NCBI RefSeq assembly: GCF_001857945.1
Contig: NZ_CP017770.1
Location: 1,860,001-1,924,000, forward strand
Reading direction: 5' to 3'
DNA from: Paenibacillus crassostreae
GTDB taxonomy: Bacteria; Bacillota; Bacilli; Paenibacillales; Paenibacillaceae
DNA: 64,000 nucleotides
The notes beneath the pieces were generated by a model. The model did not search any database, was not told the DNA's origin, and saw nothing but the letters and a program-made list of their open reading frames with translations. Position numbers and translations under genes: made by a program. Position 1 is the stretch's first letter, and every line of letters starts with the position of its first letter. This document shows positions 56,080 through 64,000 of the stretch, one piece after another.

Positions 56080-58053
56080 TTACTCTTCCCCAGGTTCACG
56101 AATTATCGTAAGTCCTTCAATGTGTTTCCGTCCCATGACTTTTCTCTTCTTGCGGTTCTCCTTGGAATCAAAAATAATATCTAAATCATAATCATCGGGA
56201 TATAGTTCTCCCTTCTCCAGAAATAGCTGCAGTCTTTTCTTATTCACTTGAAACCTCTGCTTCTGAATCATCACTCCCACCATTCCCATCGCGTCCTCTT
56301 GTCTGTAGACAATTCCTGTCCTTCCGAGATTGCTGGCATAGACGCTATCCCCTACTTGAAATTTTACTGAAGGAGTGGGAGGTTTCTTCGGGTTGTCTGG
56401 ATTTGTCTTATCTATTGTCACTGACGTTGTATCGAAATTCGCTTCATTAGCACCATCACTTGCGTTTGCATGATCTTCGATGAACATATGCTGCCTCCAA
56501 TCTTCCGAAATCGAGCTACGTTGTTTCGTAACGATATCCCGTGACCGATCCACGATGATAGAGGCCATTCCGAGTTTCTGAGCAATCTCAATGGCATAAC
56601 TTTGTCCCGACTCTCCAATGGTTAAGCGGTACAAAGGCTCTAACGTCTCTACATCGAACTCCATTCTAGCATTCTGAAATCCAGCAGTACGGGAAGCAAA
56701 GCTCTTCAATTCGTTGAAATGTGTTGTGACCATCATGCAGGCACCTCTACGGTTCAATTCTTCCAGAATCGCAATCGACAATGCCATTCCTTCTCCCGGG
56801 TCAGTACCTGCTGCCAGTTCATCAATCAGTAAAAGTGTCGACCTATCTGCAATCCTGACCATATGAGTGATCCGCTGAATTTGTGCTGAGAAGGTACTTA
56901 GGGACTGCTCGATACTCTGACCATCGCCAATAACCGTCATGACATTGGAAAATACAGCGAACATGCTACCTGGCTCGACAGGTACTAGCATTCCTGACTG
57001 TACCATAAGCGTAAGTAGTCCTAATGTTTTTAACGCTACCGTCTTACCACCTGTGTTCGGTCCTGTAATAATTAATGATCGATACCCCTGCCCCATTTCC
57101 ACAGATAGAGGAATCATCTTTTGTAGAAGCAGTGGATGCTTCGCTCCATGAATAGAGATTAACCCACGATCATTTAATTGAACAGCGACACCTCCAATAG
57201 ACCGAGCATATTTAGCTTTAGCGATAATAAAATCATACGTCCCTGTGATTTCAATGTTCAGCTTGATGGCAGTAGCATCTGCTTCGAGCAAAAGTGTTAG
57301 TCCATGAAGTACAATCCCTTCCTCCCTTGCTTCTTCTGCCTCCAGCATATTCATCTCTACTTGGAGATCCGAGATTTCATCTGGCTCCATATAGACGGTT
57401 TGCCCGCTAGTTGATTGATCCAACACCACTCCCTTAACCAACTTGTGGTACTCCTTCTTTACTGGAATCACATATCGTCCATTCCTAACACTAACTAAGT
57501 TTTCTTGTAAAATTGCTTGGTGCTTGGAAAGAATGGTTGCTATCTTTTTCTGAATACGCTCTTTAATTACGACGATTTTCTTACGAACCCTCTCTAGATT
57601 TTTACTGGCTTGATCACTCACTCTGCCATACTCAATACAACGTTCAATCTCGCTTCTCACTTTCGTTAATTCATCCAGAGAAGAAGCATACGTACTAATG
57701 ACAGGTGCAATATCCCCTTTACTCGCCATATATTTCTTCAACTGACTGCAACTGTTGAGAAAGGTGTATACTGCCATAAAGTCATGCTCCGTGAACATAT
57801 AGCCTGTATTCAGCAAAGAGATGACATAATCAACCCCCTCCAAAGAGGGTAAAGGAATACTTGCACCTTTCTCCAGCAATGCCCTAGCCTCATCTGTCTC
57901 TTCCATTGCTCGCTGAATGGCTCTCATTTGGTCCATCGGTTGAAGCTCTGTGATTCTCTTTCTTCCTGCATAAGATACCGCATATGCCATGATACTTTCC
58001 TTCATTCTGTCATACTCCAACATACTTAAAGTTACTTTATCCATGTTGTACAT
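56080..58053 (-). CDS. MutS2-like ATPase lacking the Smr domain
   Basis: 657 residues. MutS2-type lever/clamp (residues 1-290), ATPase with Walker A GPNTGGKT (331-338), QSIEQSLSTFSAQI (379-392), Walker B LLLIDELAAGTDPGEG (407-422), THFNELK (444-450), and a KOW-like domain (565-612). It ends without the C-terminal Smr endonuclease domain that makes standard MutS2 about 780 residues, and carries a charged tail instead. MutS2 in B. subtilis acts on collided ribosomes. The ATG is only 3 nt after GGAGG, so the in-frame ATG three codons on may be the start. It is preceded by an elaborate attenuator leader and interrupts a sugar-uptake cluster. Confidence 0.85.
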   Translation of the reverse strand: MYNMDKVTLSMLEYDRMKESIMAYAVSYAGRKRITELQPMDQMRAIQRAMEETDEARALLEKGASIPLPSLEGVDYVISLLNTGYMFTEHDFMAVYTFLNSCSQLKKYMASKGDIAPVISTYASSLDELTKVRSEIERCIEYGRVSDQASKNLERVRKKIVVIKERIQKKIATILSKHQAILQENLVSVRNGRYVIPVKKEYHKLVKGVVLDQSTSGQTVYMEPDEISDLQVEMNMLEAEEAREEGIVLHGLTLLLEADATAIKLNIEITGTYDFIIAKAKYARSIGGVAVQLNDRGLISIHGAKHPLLLQKMIPLSVEMGQGYRSLIITGPNTGGKTVALKTLGLLTLMVQSGMLVPVEPGSMFAVFSNVMTVIGDGQSIEQSLSTFSAQIQRITHMVRIADRSTLLLIDELAAGTDPGEGMALSIAILEELNRRGACMMVTTHFNELKSFASRTAGFQNARMEFDVETLEPLYRLTIGESGQSYAIEIAQKLGMASIIVDRSRDIVTKQRSSISEDWRQHMFIEDHANASDGANEANFDTTSVTIDKTNPDNPKKPPTPSVKFQVGDSVYASNLGRTGIVYRQEDAMGMVGVMIQKQRFQVNKKRLQLFLEKGELYPDDYDLDIIFDSKENRKKRKVMGRKHIEGLTIIREPGEE

Positions 58054-58070
58054 GAACCTCCTTTTTTTAT

Positions 58071-58119
58071 AAAAAACAAAAAGAGGGCAAAGAAGTGACG
58101 AATGTCATTCTTTGCCCTC
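58071..58119 (-). terminator. Second terminator in the MutS2-like leader, next to the RBS
   Basis: Minus strand GAGGGCAAAGAA and TTCTTTGCCCTC are exact 12-bp arms with TGAC/GTCA inner pairing, followed by TTTTTGTTTTTT. It ends 8-10 bp before AAGGAGG of the gene, so the transcript must pass it to make the protein. Confidence 0.88.
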
Positions 58120-58151
58120 AAATCCAGTTATTCATTTCTCTGTGTAAACGC

Positions 58152-58177
58152 AAAAAATCGTGCTCCAAGAGCACGAT
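58152..58177 (-). terminator. First terminator in the MutS2-like leader
   Basis: ATCGTGCTC-TTG-GAGCACGAT, exact 9-bp arms, followed by TTTTT. Canonical intrinsic terminator located about 100 nt before the start codon. Confidence 0.88.
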
Positions 58178-58212
58178 CGCGTACAGTTTGAACGGAACGC
58201 CTCCTCATGCTC
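58169..58212 (-). promoter_or_regulatory. Antiterminator-like pairing
   Basis: GAGCATGA (58212-58205) can pair with TCGTGCTC (58176-58169), the 5' arm of the first terminator, as 8 bp with one G-U. GAGCATGA is also part of hairpin 58202-58224, so the two structures are mutually exclusive. Confidence 0.5.
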
Positions 58213-58287
58213 TAGTCATGAGGAACTTCCATTCATACTATATTTACAAAGAAATAAACAGCCAAAGGCGCCGTTTGATGCTTCGCG

Positions 58288-58299
58288 TGTTCTTAACTA
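58288..58299 (-). promoter_or_regulatory. Segment complementary to the leader ORF end
   Basis: Minus strand TAGTTAAGAACA is exactly complementary to TGTTCTTAACTA (58400-58389), the last codons of the leader ORF. 12 bp with no mismatch. A ribosome at the leader ORF stop would block the pairing. Confidence 0.65.
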
Positions 58300-58387
58300 T
58301 TCCCAGACCTTTATACAACATAAGAAAATAAACCCACTCATTTGAGTGAAATTTTCTTATCATACAATCAGTCCATATGGAGTTTTA

Positions 58388-58411
58388 TTAGTTAAGAACA
58401 TACCCCGTCAT
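58388..58411 (-). CDS. Leader peptide MTGYVLN of the MutS2-like gene
   Basis: Seven codons plus TAA. RBS GGGAGAG (58424-58418) lies 6 nt before the ATG, a good spacing. Its last codons lie inside the 12-nt complementary segment, so translation would control the leader fold. Small ORFs arise by chance, but RBS, position and complementarity together support a functional leader peptide. Confidence 0.6.
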   Translation of the reverse strand: MTGYVLN

Positions 58412-58443
58412 CAAAATCTCTCCCTTTTGGTTAGGATGAAACC

Positions 58444-58472
58444 AATTTACCAGTGATCCCTTCTAAAGTCAA
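58444..58472 (-). promoter_or_regulatory. Promoter of the MutS2-like leader
   Basis: TTGACT (58472-58467), 17 bp, TAAATT (58449-58444). The -35 overlaps the stop codon of the beta-galactosidase gene, so the MutS2-like gene has its own transcript starting near 58437. Confidence 0.6.
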
Positions 58473-60544
58473 TAGGCTTTCGCTGGCCGTTTCAATACAA
58501 CTGCTCCAGCTTGCTGTAGGTGCACGTTACCCTGAACTGCTTCCTCCGTCAACAGATCAGTATAGGAGTGATCATCAAGAGTGACTTCTTGCTTCTCTCC
58601 GCTGAAATTCAACAAAAAGACGAAGTCGGATTCACCGTCACTGCGCATCTGAACTGTTACACCAGTGGGTAGCAAAGAATCGATCACTTTAGAAATTCCA
58701 AGATTGGTTACAAGCTTACGATAGAATTCGGTATGGAAGCTTTCATCTGAACGTGCTGCGATATAGTACGCTTGGCCTTTTCCTAATGTATTAACAGTTA
58801 AGGCTGGTTTACCTACATAGAAATCATTAGTATAACTAGCTAGTACTTCTGCTCCTTCTACATGAATAAGGTCACATAATTCACTCAGCTCATAGTCTCC
58901 TGATAATCCTAGTGAATTCCCTTCCACCATACGGAATCCATTCTTATCCCGTTCATGCAATCCATCGATCTCCTCTGACCAGATCCCCAGTGTCTTGCGC
59001 AGTGGTCCGGGGAAACCACCTAAGAAACATAGATCATTCTCATCGACAATACCAGACCAATAGGTTGCCACGAACGTACCACCACTCTGTACCAATTGTT
59101 CAATTCGTTCACCTACCCCAGGTCGAACCATATATAACATAGGTGCAATAACCAGCTTATAAGCAGAAAGGTCTTGCTCCATATCAATGATAGCAACAGG
59201 TATCCCTAAATCCCAGAACGCCTGATAATGCTGGATCACCGTATCCTCATATTTAATTCCTACATTACGAGGCCCCTGTGCATCTTTGATGGCCCAACGA
59301 TTCTCCCAATCAAAAATAATGGCTACTTCTGGTTGTACACTACTCCCCTTCACTTCATTCAGCTTCTCTAGTGCATCTCCAACTTCTGCTACATCGCGGA
59401 ATACACGGGTATGCTCATGTCCAACATGATCAACAACAGCACCATGGAACTTCTCGCTAGATCCTCGACTCTTGCGCCATTGGAAGTATTGTACTGAATC
59501 GGATCCATGAGCGACCGCATGCAAGGATGATAGTAGATGCATGCCAGGACGCTTATTCTTACTGACTTCCTGCCAATTCGTCAGGCTAGGTGTGCTCTCC
59601 ATGAGTAGGAATGGCTGACCACCTTTAATCGAACGAAATATATCATGGTTAAATGAGAACCATGTCGCTTGCTTACGATCACTACTTGCATCATGCCAAG
59701 TAGGATAAGCATCCCAGGAGACAACATCAACCACGTCAGCGAATTTCCAATAGTTTAATCCTTCATATAGATCCATGAAGTTGGTTGTTGCAGGTAATGC
59801 TGGATTAATCTCCTTCAATGGTTTGATTTCATGACGATAGAAGTCTACTGTCTGATCCGTTACGAATCGCTTCCAATCCAGATTCTGACCATGTACCATC
59901 ATCTCACCACGTGGTGAAGGGGATTCGACCTGCGCCCAATCACTATACGTATGACTCCAGAACGTTGTCCACCACGCATGATTCAAGGCATCCAAATTCA
60001 CATACTTACGTTTAAGCCATTCACGAAACGCTTCCTGACAGTAATCGCAGTGACAATCTCCACCATATTCATTCGAGATATGCCAACCAATGACGGCTGG
60101 ATGCTGTGAATAACGTTCAGCGAGTTTGCTATTCATGATCTCAACTTTGTCCCGATACACAGGAGAAGTATAGCAATGGTTATGCCGAAATCCATGTATA
60201 TTGCGTACACGCTCACGATTCACGCGAAGCACCTCTGGATATGCAGCCGACATCCATGCAGGTCTGGCACCACTCGGTGTCGCTAAGAAGGCATAGATTC
60301 CATTCTTCGCGAAGCGATCCAATACCCCATCAAGCCATTCGAACGTAAATATTCCTTCTTCTGGCTCCAAGGAGGCCCAGGCAAAGATTCCAACTGACAT
60401 CACATTACATTTCGCAAGCTTCATCAGTCGAATATCTTCTGTTAATACGTCAGGATATTGTTGCCATTGATCTGGATTATAGTCTGCCCCATGTAACATA
60501 CTAGGGATCTTATCACTGAAAGGTGGATATACTTTTGCTGGCAT
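58469..60544 (-). CDS. Beta-galactosidase, GH42
   Basis: 691 residues. Acid/base Glu159 in HISNEYGG, nucleophile Glu316 in LLMEST, Zn cysteines 124, 164, 166, 169 (CHCDYC). Trimerisation and C-terminal domains present, full length. Cytoplasmic hydrolysis of galactosides brought in by the adjacent importer. 74 bp after the permease gene, likely in the same operon. Confidence 0.95.
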   Translation of the reverse strand: MPAKVYPPFSDKIPSMLHGADYNPDQWQQYPDVLTEDIRLMKLAKCNVMSVGIFAWASLEPEEGIFTFEWLDGVLDRFAKNGIYAFLATPSGARPAWMSAAYPEVLRVNRERVRNIHGFRHNHCYTSPVYRDKVEIMNSKLAERYSQHPAVIGWHISNEYGGDCHCDYCQEAFREWLKRKYVNLDALNHAWWTTFWSHTYSDWAQVESPSPRGEMMVHGQNLDWKRFVTDQTVDFYRHEIKPLKEINPALPATTNFMDLYEGLNYWKFADVVDVVSWDAYPTWHDASSDRKQATWFSFNHDIFRSIKGGQPFLLMESTPSLTNWQEVSKNKRPGMHLLSSLHAVAHGSDSVQYFQWRKSRGSSEKFHGAVVDHVGHEHTRVFRDVAEVGDALEKLNEVKGSSVQPEVAIIFDWENRWAIKDAQGPRNVGIKYEDTVIQHYQAFWDLGIPVAIIDMEQDLSAYKLVIAPMLYMVRPGVGERIEQLVQSGGTFVATYWSGIVDENDLCFLGGFPGPLRKTLGIWSEEIDGLHERDKNGFRMVEGNSLGLSGDYELSELCDLIHVEGAEVLASYTNDFYVGKPALTVNTLGKGQAYYIAARSDESFHTEFYRKLVTNLGISKVIDSLLPTGVTVQMRSDGESDFVFLLNFSGEKQEVTLDDHSYTDLLTEEAVQGNVHLQQAGAVVLKRPAKAY

Positions 60545-60618
60545 GGAGAATCAACACTCCTTAAATTTATATTTTAAAACGGAGAACAACATCACATCTA
60601 TCATGAAACTGTCGACCA

Positions 60619-61497
60619 CTATTCCTTAACCGAACCCATTACGAGACCTGATGCGAAATACTTCTGTAAGAATGGATATACAATTAGGATAGGTAATGCA
60701 CCAATAAAAATTTGTGCCGATTTCACCGTCTTCGTAGAGATTAACTCCATTTCCTTTGGATTAATACTCATTGAACTCATATCTCTTTGAATAATAACCG
60801 TTTGCAAAAAGGTGGCCAGAGGATAATCTTTCGAATTATTAATATACAGTAGACCATCAAACCATGAGTTCCATTGTGTCACCATGCTGAATAGTGCTAA
60901 TGTTGCAATCGCAGGTAGTGATACGGGTAAATAGATACTGAACATAACCCGAAAATGCCCTGCACCATCAATTAATGCCGCTTCCTCCATCTCTTTAGGT
61001 ACACCACGGAAAAAGTTAAGAAGCAGAATCGTAAGATACACATTAACCGCACCTGGTAGTACAAGCACCCAGAAGGAATCCATCAGTCCGATCTTCTGAA
61101 TGACGATGTAGAATGGAACGAGTCCCCCACTAAAGATCATCGTAAACACAAACAACCACGAGTATATATTTCTTCCTTTGAATGCCGAATCCTCTTTAGA
61201 TAGTGGGTAGGCTGCAAGAAAGGCTAATAATAGTGTTAATCCTGTACCAATGACTGTTCTTTTAATTGATACCCAGATCGAATGTACGAAAATGGGATTA
61301 GACATCGTCTTTTTATAAGATTCAATCGTAAAATCTATCGGCCATAATCCAACTAAATTTGCGTCTGCTGCTGCTTTGGAGCTAAATGATACAGCTAATA
61401 CATGAACAAGTGGAATGATACATAACAACGCAATGATGATCATGAAGCAAATGTTAATAACATTAAATACACGATATGATAATGTTTTGTGATACAT
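60619..61497 (-). CDS. Carbohydrate ABC permease, LplC/YtcP-like
   Basis: 292 residues from the ATG at 61497 (GGAGAGG, 5 bp). EAA loop EEAALIDGAGHFRVMFSIYLP. Second permease of the importer next to beta-galactosidase. Confidence 0.92.
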   Translation of the reverse strand: MYHKTLSYRVFNVINICFMIIIALLCIIPLVHVLAVSFSSKAAADANLVGLWPIDFTIESYKKTMSNPIFVHSIWVSIKRTVIGTGLTLLLAFLAAYPLSKEDSAFKGRNIYSWLFVFTMIFSGGLVPFYIVIQKIGLMDSFWVLVLPGAVNVYLTILLLNFFRGVPKEMEEAALIDGAGHFRVMFSIYLPVSLPAIATLALFSMVTQWNSWFDGLLYINNSKDYPLATFLQTVIIQRDMSSMSINPKEMELISTKTVKSAQIFIGALPILIVYPFLQKYFASGLVMGSVKE

Positions 61498-61514
61498 ATA
61501 TGCCTCTCCTTTCT

Positions 61515-62411
61515 CTAGAAAATTCGGTAGTTTGCCCATTTATAAGCTAAACGGTATGAGATTAGAATCAAGATCATACTGATCACGGACTTGAAGAGGC
61601 CAATCGCAGTTCCGAATCCCATCTCTCCATTTAAGATCGCTGTCCGGTATACAAATGTATCAATGATGTCACCTTTCTCGTAGACCAATGAATTGTATAA
61701 GTTAAAAATCTGATCAAATCCTGCGTTTAGCACATTCCCAAGTGCTAAAGTACCTACAACTATTGCTATAGGAATCATTGATGGAATCGTGATATGAATG
61801 GTTTGTTTCAAGCGACTAGCCCCATCAACCTCCGCTGCCTCATAGAGCGATGGATTAATATTAGCCAAGGCAGCTAAGAATACCACGGTACCAAATCCGA
61901 ATTCCTTCCATACATCGGATACGATAACAGTGAATCTGAACCAGTTTCCTTTACCAAGAAAGAAGATCGGTTCTATACCGAACACTCCGACCAACACTCG
62001 ATTAACAATTCCTCCATCTGTTGAGAGAATATCAATTAATATCCCTCCCAAGATCACCCATGATAGGAAATGGGGAAGATACACTAATGTTTGTACGAAT
62101 CGTTTGAAGAACATTTTACGAAGCTCATTTAGTAATAAAGAGAATACAAAAGGAACACTTAAATTAAAGACTAATTTCAATACCGCAATAACTAGTGTGT
62201 TCCAGATGACTTGAATGCTATCTTGTCTTTCGAATAAATAACGAAAATTATCTAATCCCACCCACTCAGACCCTGATATTCCAAGCCACGGCTTAAAATT
62301 CTGAAAAGCCATCACCACGCCGCCCATTGGAATAAAGTTAAAGATGATAAGGAATAGAAGTGAAGGCAACAACATCAGATGAAATTGCCAGTTCTTTTTT
62401 AAAGTTCCCAT
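61515..62411 (-). CDS. Carbohydrate ABC permease, LplB/YteP-like
   Basis: 298 residues from the ATG at 62411 (AAGGAG upstream). EAA loop YEAAEVDGASRLKQTIHITIPS. First permease; 17 bp before the LplC-like gene. Confidence 0.92.
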   Translation of the reverse strand: MGTLKKNWQFHLMLLPSLLFLIIFNFIPMGGVVMAFQNFKPWLGISGSEWVGLDNFRYLFERQDSIQVIWNTLVIAVLKLVFNLSVPFVFSLLLNELRKMFFKRFVQTLVYLPHFLSWVILGGILIDILSTDGGIVNRVLVGVFGIEPIFFLGKGNWFRFTVIVSDVWKEFGFGTVVFLAALANINPSLYEAAEVDGASRLKQTIHITIPSMIPIAIVVGTLALGNVLNAGFDQIFNLYNSLVYEKGDIIDTFVYRTAILNGEMGFGTAIGLFKSVISMILILISYRLAYKWANYRIF

Positions 62412-62445
62412 AAGCTCACTCCTTGCAAATTTCAAGTCTTATTAA

Positions 62446-62480
62446 ACATCCCAGAACCACAATTTCATGGCCTGGGATGC
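62446..62480 (-). promoter_or_regulatory. Intercistronic hairpin after the binding-protein gene
   Basis: GCATCCCAG and CTGGGATGT arms (one wobble pair) with a 17-nt loop, directly past the binding-protein stop, same position as the hairpin in the other importer operon. Confidence 0.6.
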
Positions 62481-62493
62481 TCATTCAATCTAT

Positions 62494-64000
62494 TTATTTG
62501 ACTGTGTCATACCAGTCATTAACTTCTTGAGTGATTTGGTCACCACCAGAGCTCTTCCATGTTTCTACAAATTGATCAAAAGAATCTACCGATTTTTCTC
62601 CATATATAATTTCGTTAAAGGCTTGGCTTTCGATTTTGTTCAAATAATCCATCTTCGATTTCATCGTAGTTGTTGTTGGACCCGTGAACATATTCTTCAT
62701 TGAAATACTATCTTGCTCTAATAATACTTTAGCAGCCGCTGGAGTCTCTGCTCCATAATTATTCTTCACTTCAAGTTCAAGTTTGGTCTTAGCTTCTTGG
62801 CCGTTAGCTAGATTCAATAGTGCCTTCATCTGAGCATCAGGGATACGTGCTCCGTCGCGAACAAGCAGATAACGTATACTGTTTACATAACCACCTGGAA
62901 TATCGTCCAAGTGTAGTACCTTTCCACTGGCATCAACATCATAGTCATACCCTTTAAATAGACCATTATCAAATTCACTACCTACTTCAGGATTAGCTAA
63001 ATTGTTAAACATATAGTTCTGATAAGTGAATAACGCTTCTGGATTCTTCATATCCTTATTAATTAACACAACACCATTCGTGAAATGCGTACCATGCCGT
63101 CCCGCTTTACCATCTGGACCGGTAGGAATAGCAATCGGCTTCCATACCGCACCTTCCACATTCTTCACTGTATCTGACAATGGCCAACCACTCATCCAGT
63201 AAGGACCTGGTATAATTCCCGCTTTCCCTGCAACAGCAGGTTCTGAGGCCTTATTCTCATCCCACAACGCTGCTTCCTTAGGAATATACCCTTTGGTGAA
63301 CCATTCGTTAATCTTCTGTAACGCCTGTTTGCTACCAGAGTTAATAGAACCGTACTCCAGCTTCCCATCCGTACCAACATTCCATTGTTGTGGAATAGTT
63401 CCATATGCTCCGAATACCCAAGATGGATCAGCCATCCATGAGTTCCATGAATTTTTGAAGCCAATACTAAGCGGTACGACTTCATCAGGTGCAAGACCAT
63501 CTGGATTGTTATTCTTAAATGCCTCCATCACGATCTCTAATTCATCTAACGTCTTAGGCGCTTCTAATCCTAATTTTTCCAACCAATCGTGACGAATCCA
63601 AAGTAAATAATCATGGTTATATGCGTAATCTAATACTGGAATTCCCATCTTTTCACCATTGCGAATGTATGTGTCCCACACATGATTGTCAATCTCAACC
63701 GCTTGCTTCCAAGCATCAGAAGCGTATTGGTCAAAAAGTGACCCTACTTCCCTAAACATTCCTGAATCTATCAAGTCTTGAGCAAGTTGTGCATCACCAA
63801 TCGTAACAACATCAGGCATTTCCTGCCCAGATGACATCGCAAGTCTCATTTTTGTGGCAAATGCACCATTGGTATCTGTTACAGACCACAGAGATCTAAT
63901 CTCAATACCAAGTGTATCTTTCGCCCATTGGGTTGCTACATTGTTCTCAATCGTCTCGCCATTCTTAAATTTAAGTTCCGGATCTACACCCCACACAGTC
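62494..64000 (-). CDS. Extracellular solute-binding protein, 5' end cut by window
   Basis: Open from the right edge; 501 visible codons. LplA-like: WIRHDWLEKLGLEAPKTLDE, NNPDGLAPDEVVPLSIG, and C-terminus DQFVETWKSSGGDQITQEVN. The signal peptide is outside the window. Binds the oligosaccharide imported by the following permeases. Confidence 0.9.
   Translation of the reverse strand, partial: TVWGVDPELKFKNGETIENNVATQWAKDTLGIEIRSLWSVTDTNGAFATKMRLAMSSGQEMPDVVTIGDAQLAQDLIDSGMFREVGSLFDQYASDAWKQAVEIDNHVWDTYIRNGEKMGIPVLDYAYNHDYLLWIRHDWLEKLGLEAPKTLDELEIVMEAFKNNNPDGLAPDEVVPLSIGFKNSWNSWMADPSWVFGAYGTIPQQWNVGTDGKLEYGSINSGSKQALQKINEWFTKGYIPKEAALWDENKASEPAVAGKAGIIPGPYWMSGWPLSDTVKNVEGAVWKPIAIPTGPDGKAGRHGTHFTNGVVLINKDMKNPEALFTYQNYMFNNLANPEVGSEFDNGLFKGYDYDVDASGKVLHLDDIPGGYVNSIRYLLVRDGARIPDAQMKALLNLANGQEAKTKLELEVKNNYGAETPAAAKVLLEQDSISMKNMFTGPTTTTMKSKMDYLNKIESQAFNEIIYGEKSVDSFDQFVETWKSSGGDQITQEVNDWYDTVK

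Larger units (their letters stand above)
58054..58437 (-). promoter_or_regulatory. Attenuator-type leader of the MutS2-like gene
   Basis: About 380 nt between the promoter at 58444 and the start. In transcription order: leader ORF MTGYVLN (58411-58388); hairpin 58320-58360 (10-bp plus 5-bp arms); segment 58288-58299 complementary to the end of the leader ORF; hairpin 58256-58276; hairpin 58202-58224; terminator 58152-58177; terminator 58071-58119; RBS and start. Alternative pairings exist: AACGGCGCC (58267-58275) with GGCG-TT-CCGTT (58191-58201), and GAGCATGA with TCGTGCTC (see the antiterminator entry). Confidence 0.72.

Noticed and set aside
58469..60544. Leader terminators as simple end of the beta-galactosidase operon
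   Set aside because: They lie 290-400 bp past its stop, after a separate promoter and leader ORF; one could still serve that role, but two in a row near the next RBS fit attenuation better.
1..64000. CRISPR array, tRNA, rRNA or prophage
   Set aside because: No regularly spaced direct repeats, cloverleaf-like sequences or phage genes were seen on reading both strands.

Overview
The window looks like chromosome of a low-GC, spore-forming Firmicute, most probably Paenibacillus. It carries two alpha/beta small acid-soluble spore protein genes, a YjcZ-like coat peptide, a SleB-type cortex/cell-wall hydrolase, a tryptophan T-box, bacilliredoxin, EcsAB, and two LplB/LplC-type sugar importers without an ATPase, one with a YesM/YesN two-component pair and one with a GH42 beta-galactosidase. 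No rRNA, tRNA, prophage or CRISPR array is visible. Most genes are core or ordinary accessory genes. Several starts are GTG or TTG and were set from the Shine-Dalgarno position.

Layout. 1-7.4 kb: 3' part of glutamate synthase gltB, then a YhgE/Pip membrane protein and its TetR regulator, each preceded by a copy of the same 24-bp operator-like sequence. 7.7-20.3 kb: glycolipid glycosyltransferase, SleB-like hydrolase, ABC exporter with a ribbon-helix-helix regulator (four operator half-sites at exact 11-bp steps), dGTPase, lipoprotein, transglutaminase-like membrane protein, MFS exporter, YjcZ-like peptide, mini-Toprim protein, SCO and heme O synthase. 20.4-28.5 kb: YdjM-like protein, two SASPs flanking T-box-controlled trpS, GntR/DUF1648 pair, IclR regulator, alpha/beta hydrolase, folE, yneF. 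28.6-40.4 kb: HD-GYP protein, a QueG-Ogt fusion, signal peptidase, sodA, mutY, acpS, nadE, bacilliredoxin, a sporulation-kinase-like histidine kinase, a flavoprotein. 40.4-48.9 kb: ecsAB, MarR regulator, DHA2 exporter, an ABC-transporter remnant beside a palindromic repeat cluster, bdbC-bdbD, esterase, fRMsr.

48.9-64 kb: sugar-uptake island, all on the minus strand. In transcription order: solute-binding protein (cut by the window edge), two permeases and GH42 beta-galactosidase; then a MutS2-like ATPase without a Smr domain; then YesM kinase, YesN regulator, a second binding protein and its two permeases. Two catabolite-repression (cre)-like sites precede the second binding-protein gene, and an intercistronic hairpin follows each binding-protein gene.

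The most interesting signal is the roughly 380-nt leader of the MutS2-like gene (about 58054-58437). It has its own promoter overlapping the beta-galactosidase stop codon, a 7-codon leader ORF (MTGYVLN) with a good ribosome-binding site, a 12-nt stretch overlapping the end of that ORF that is exactly complementary to a segment about 110 nt downstream, competing hairpins including an antiterminator-like pairing, and two strong intrinsic terminators before the start codon. This is the architecture of ribosome-mediated transcription attenuation, as at inducible antibiotic-resistance genes. Because B. subtilis MutS2 acts on collided ribosomes, an inducible ribosome-rescue or drug-tolerance factor is a reasonable but untested hypothesis. 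Three copies of a 52-bp-type palindromic repeat and several other small repeats lie in intergenic spaces.
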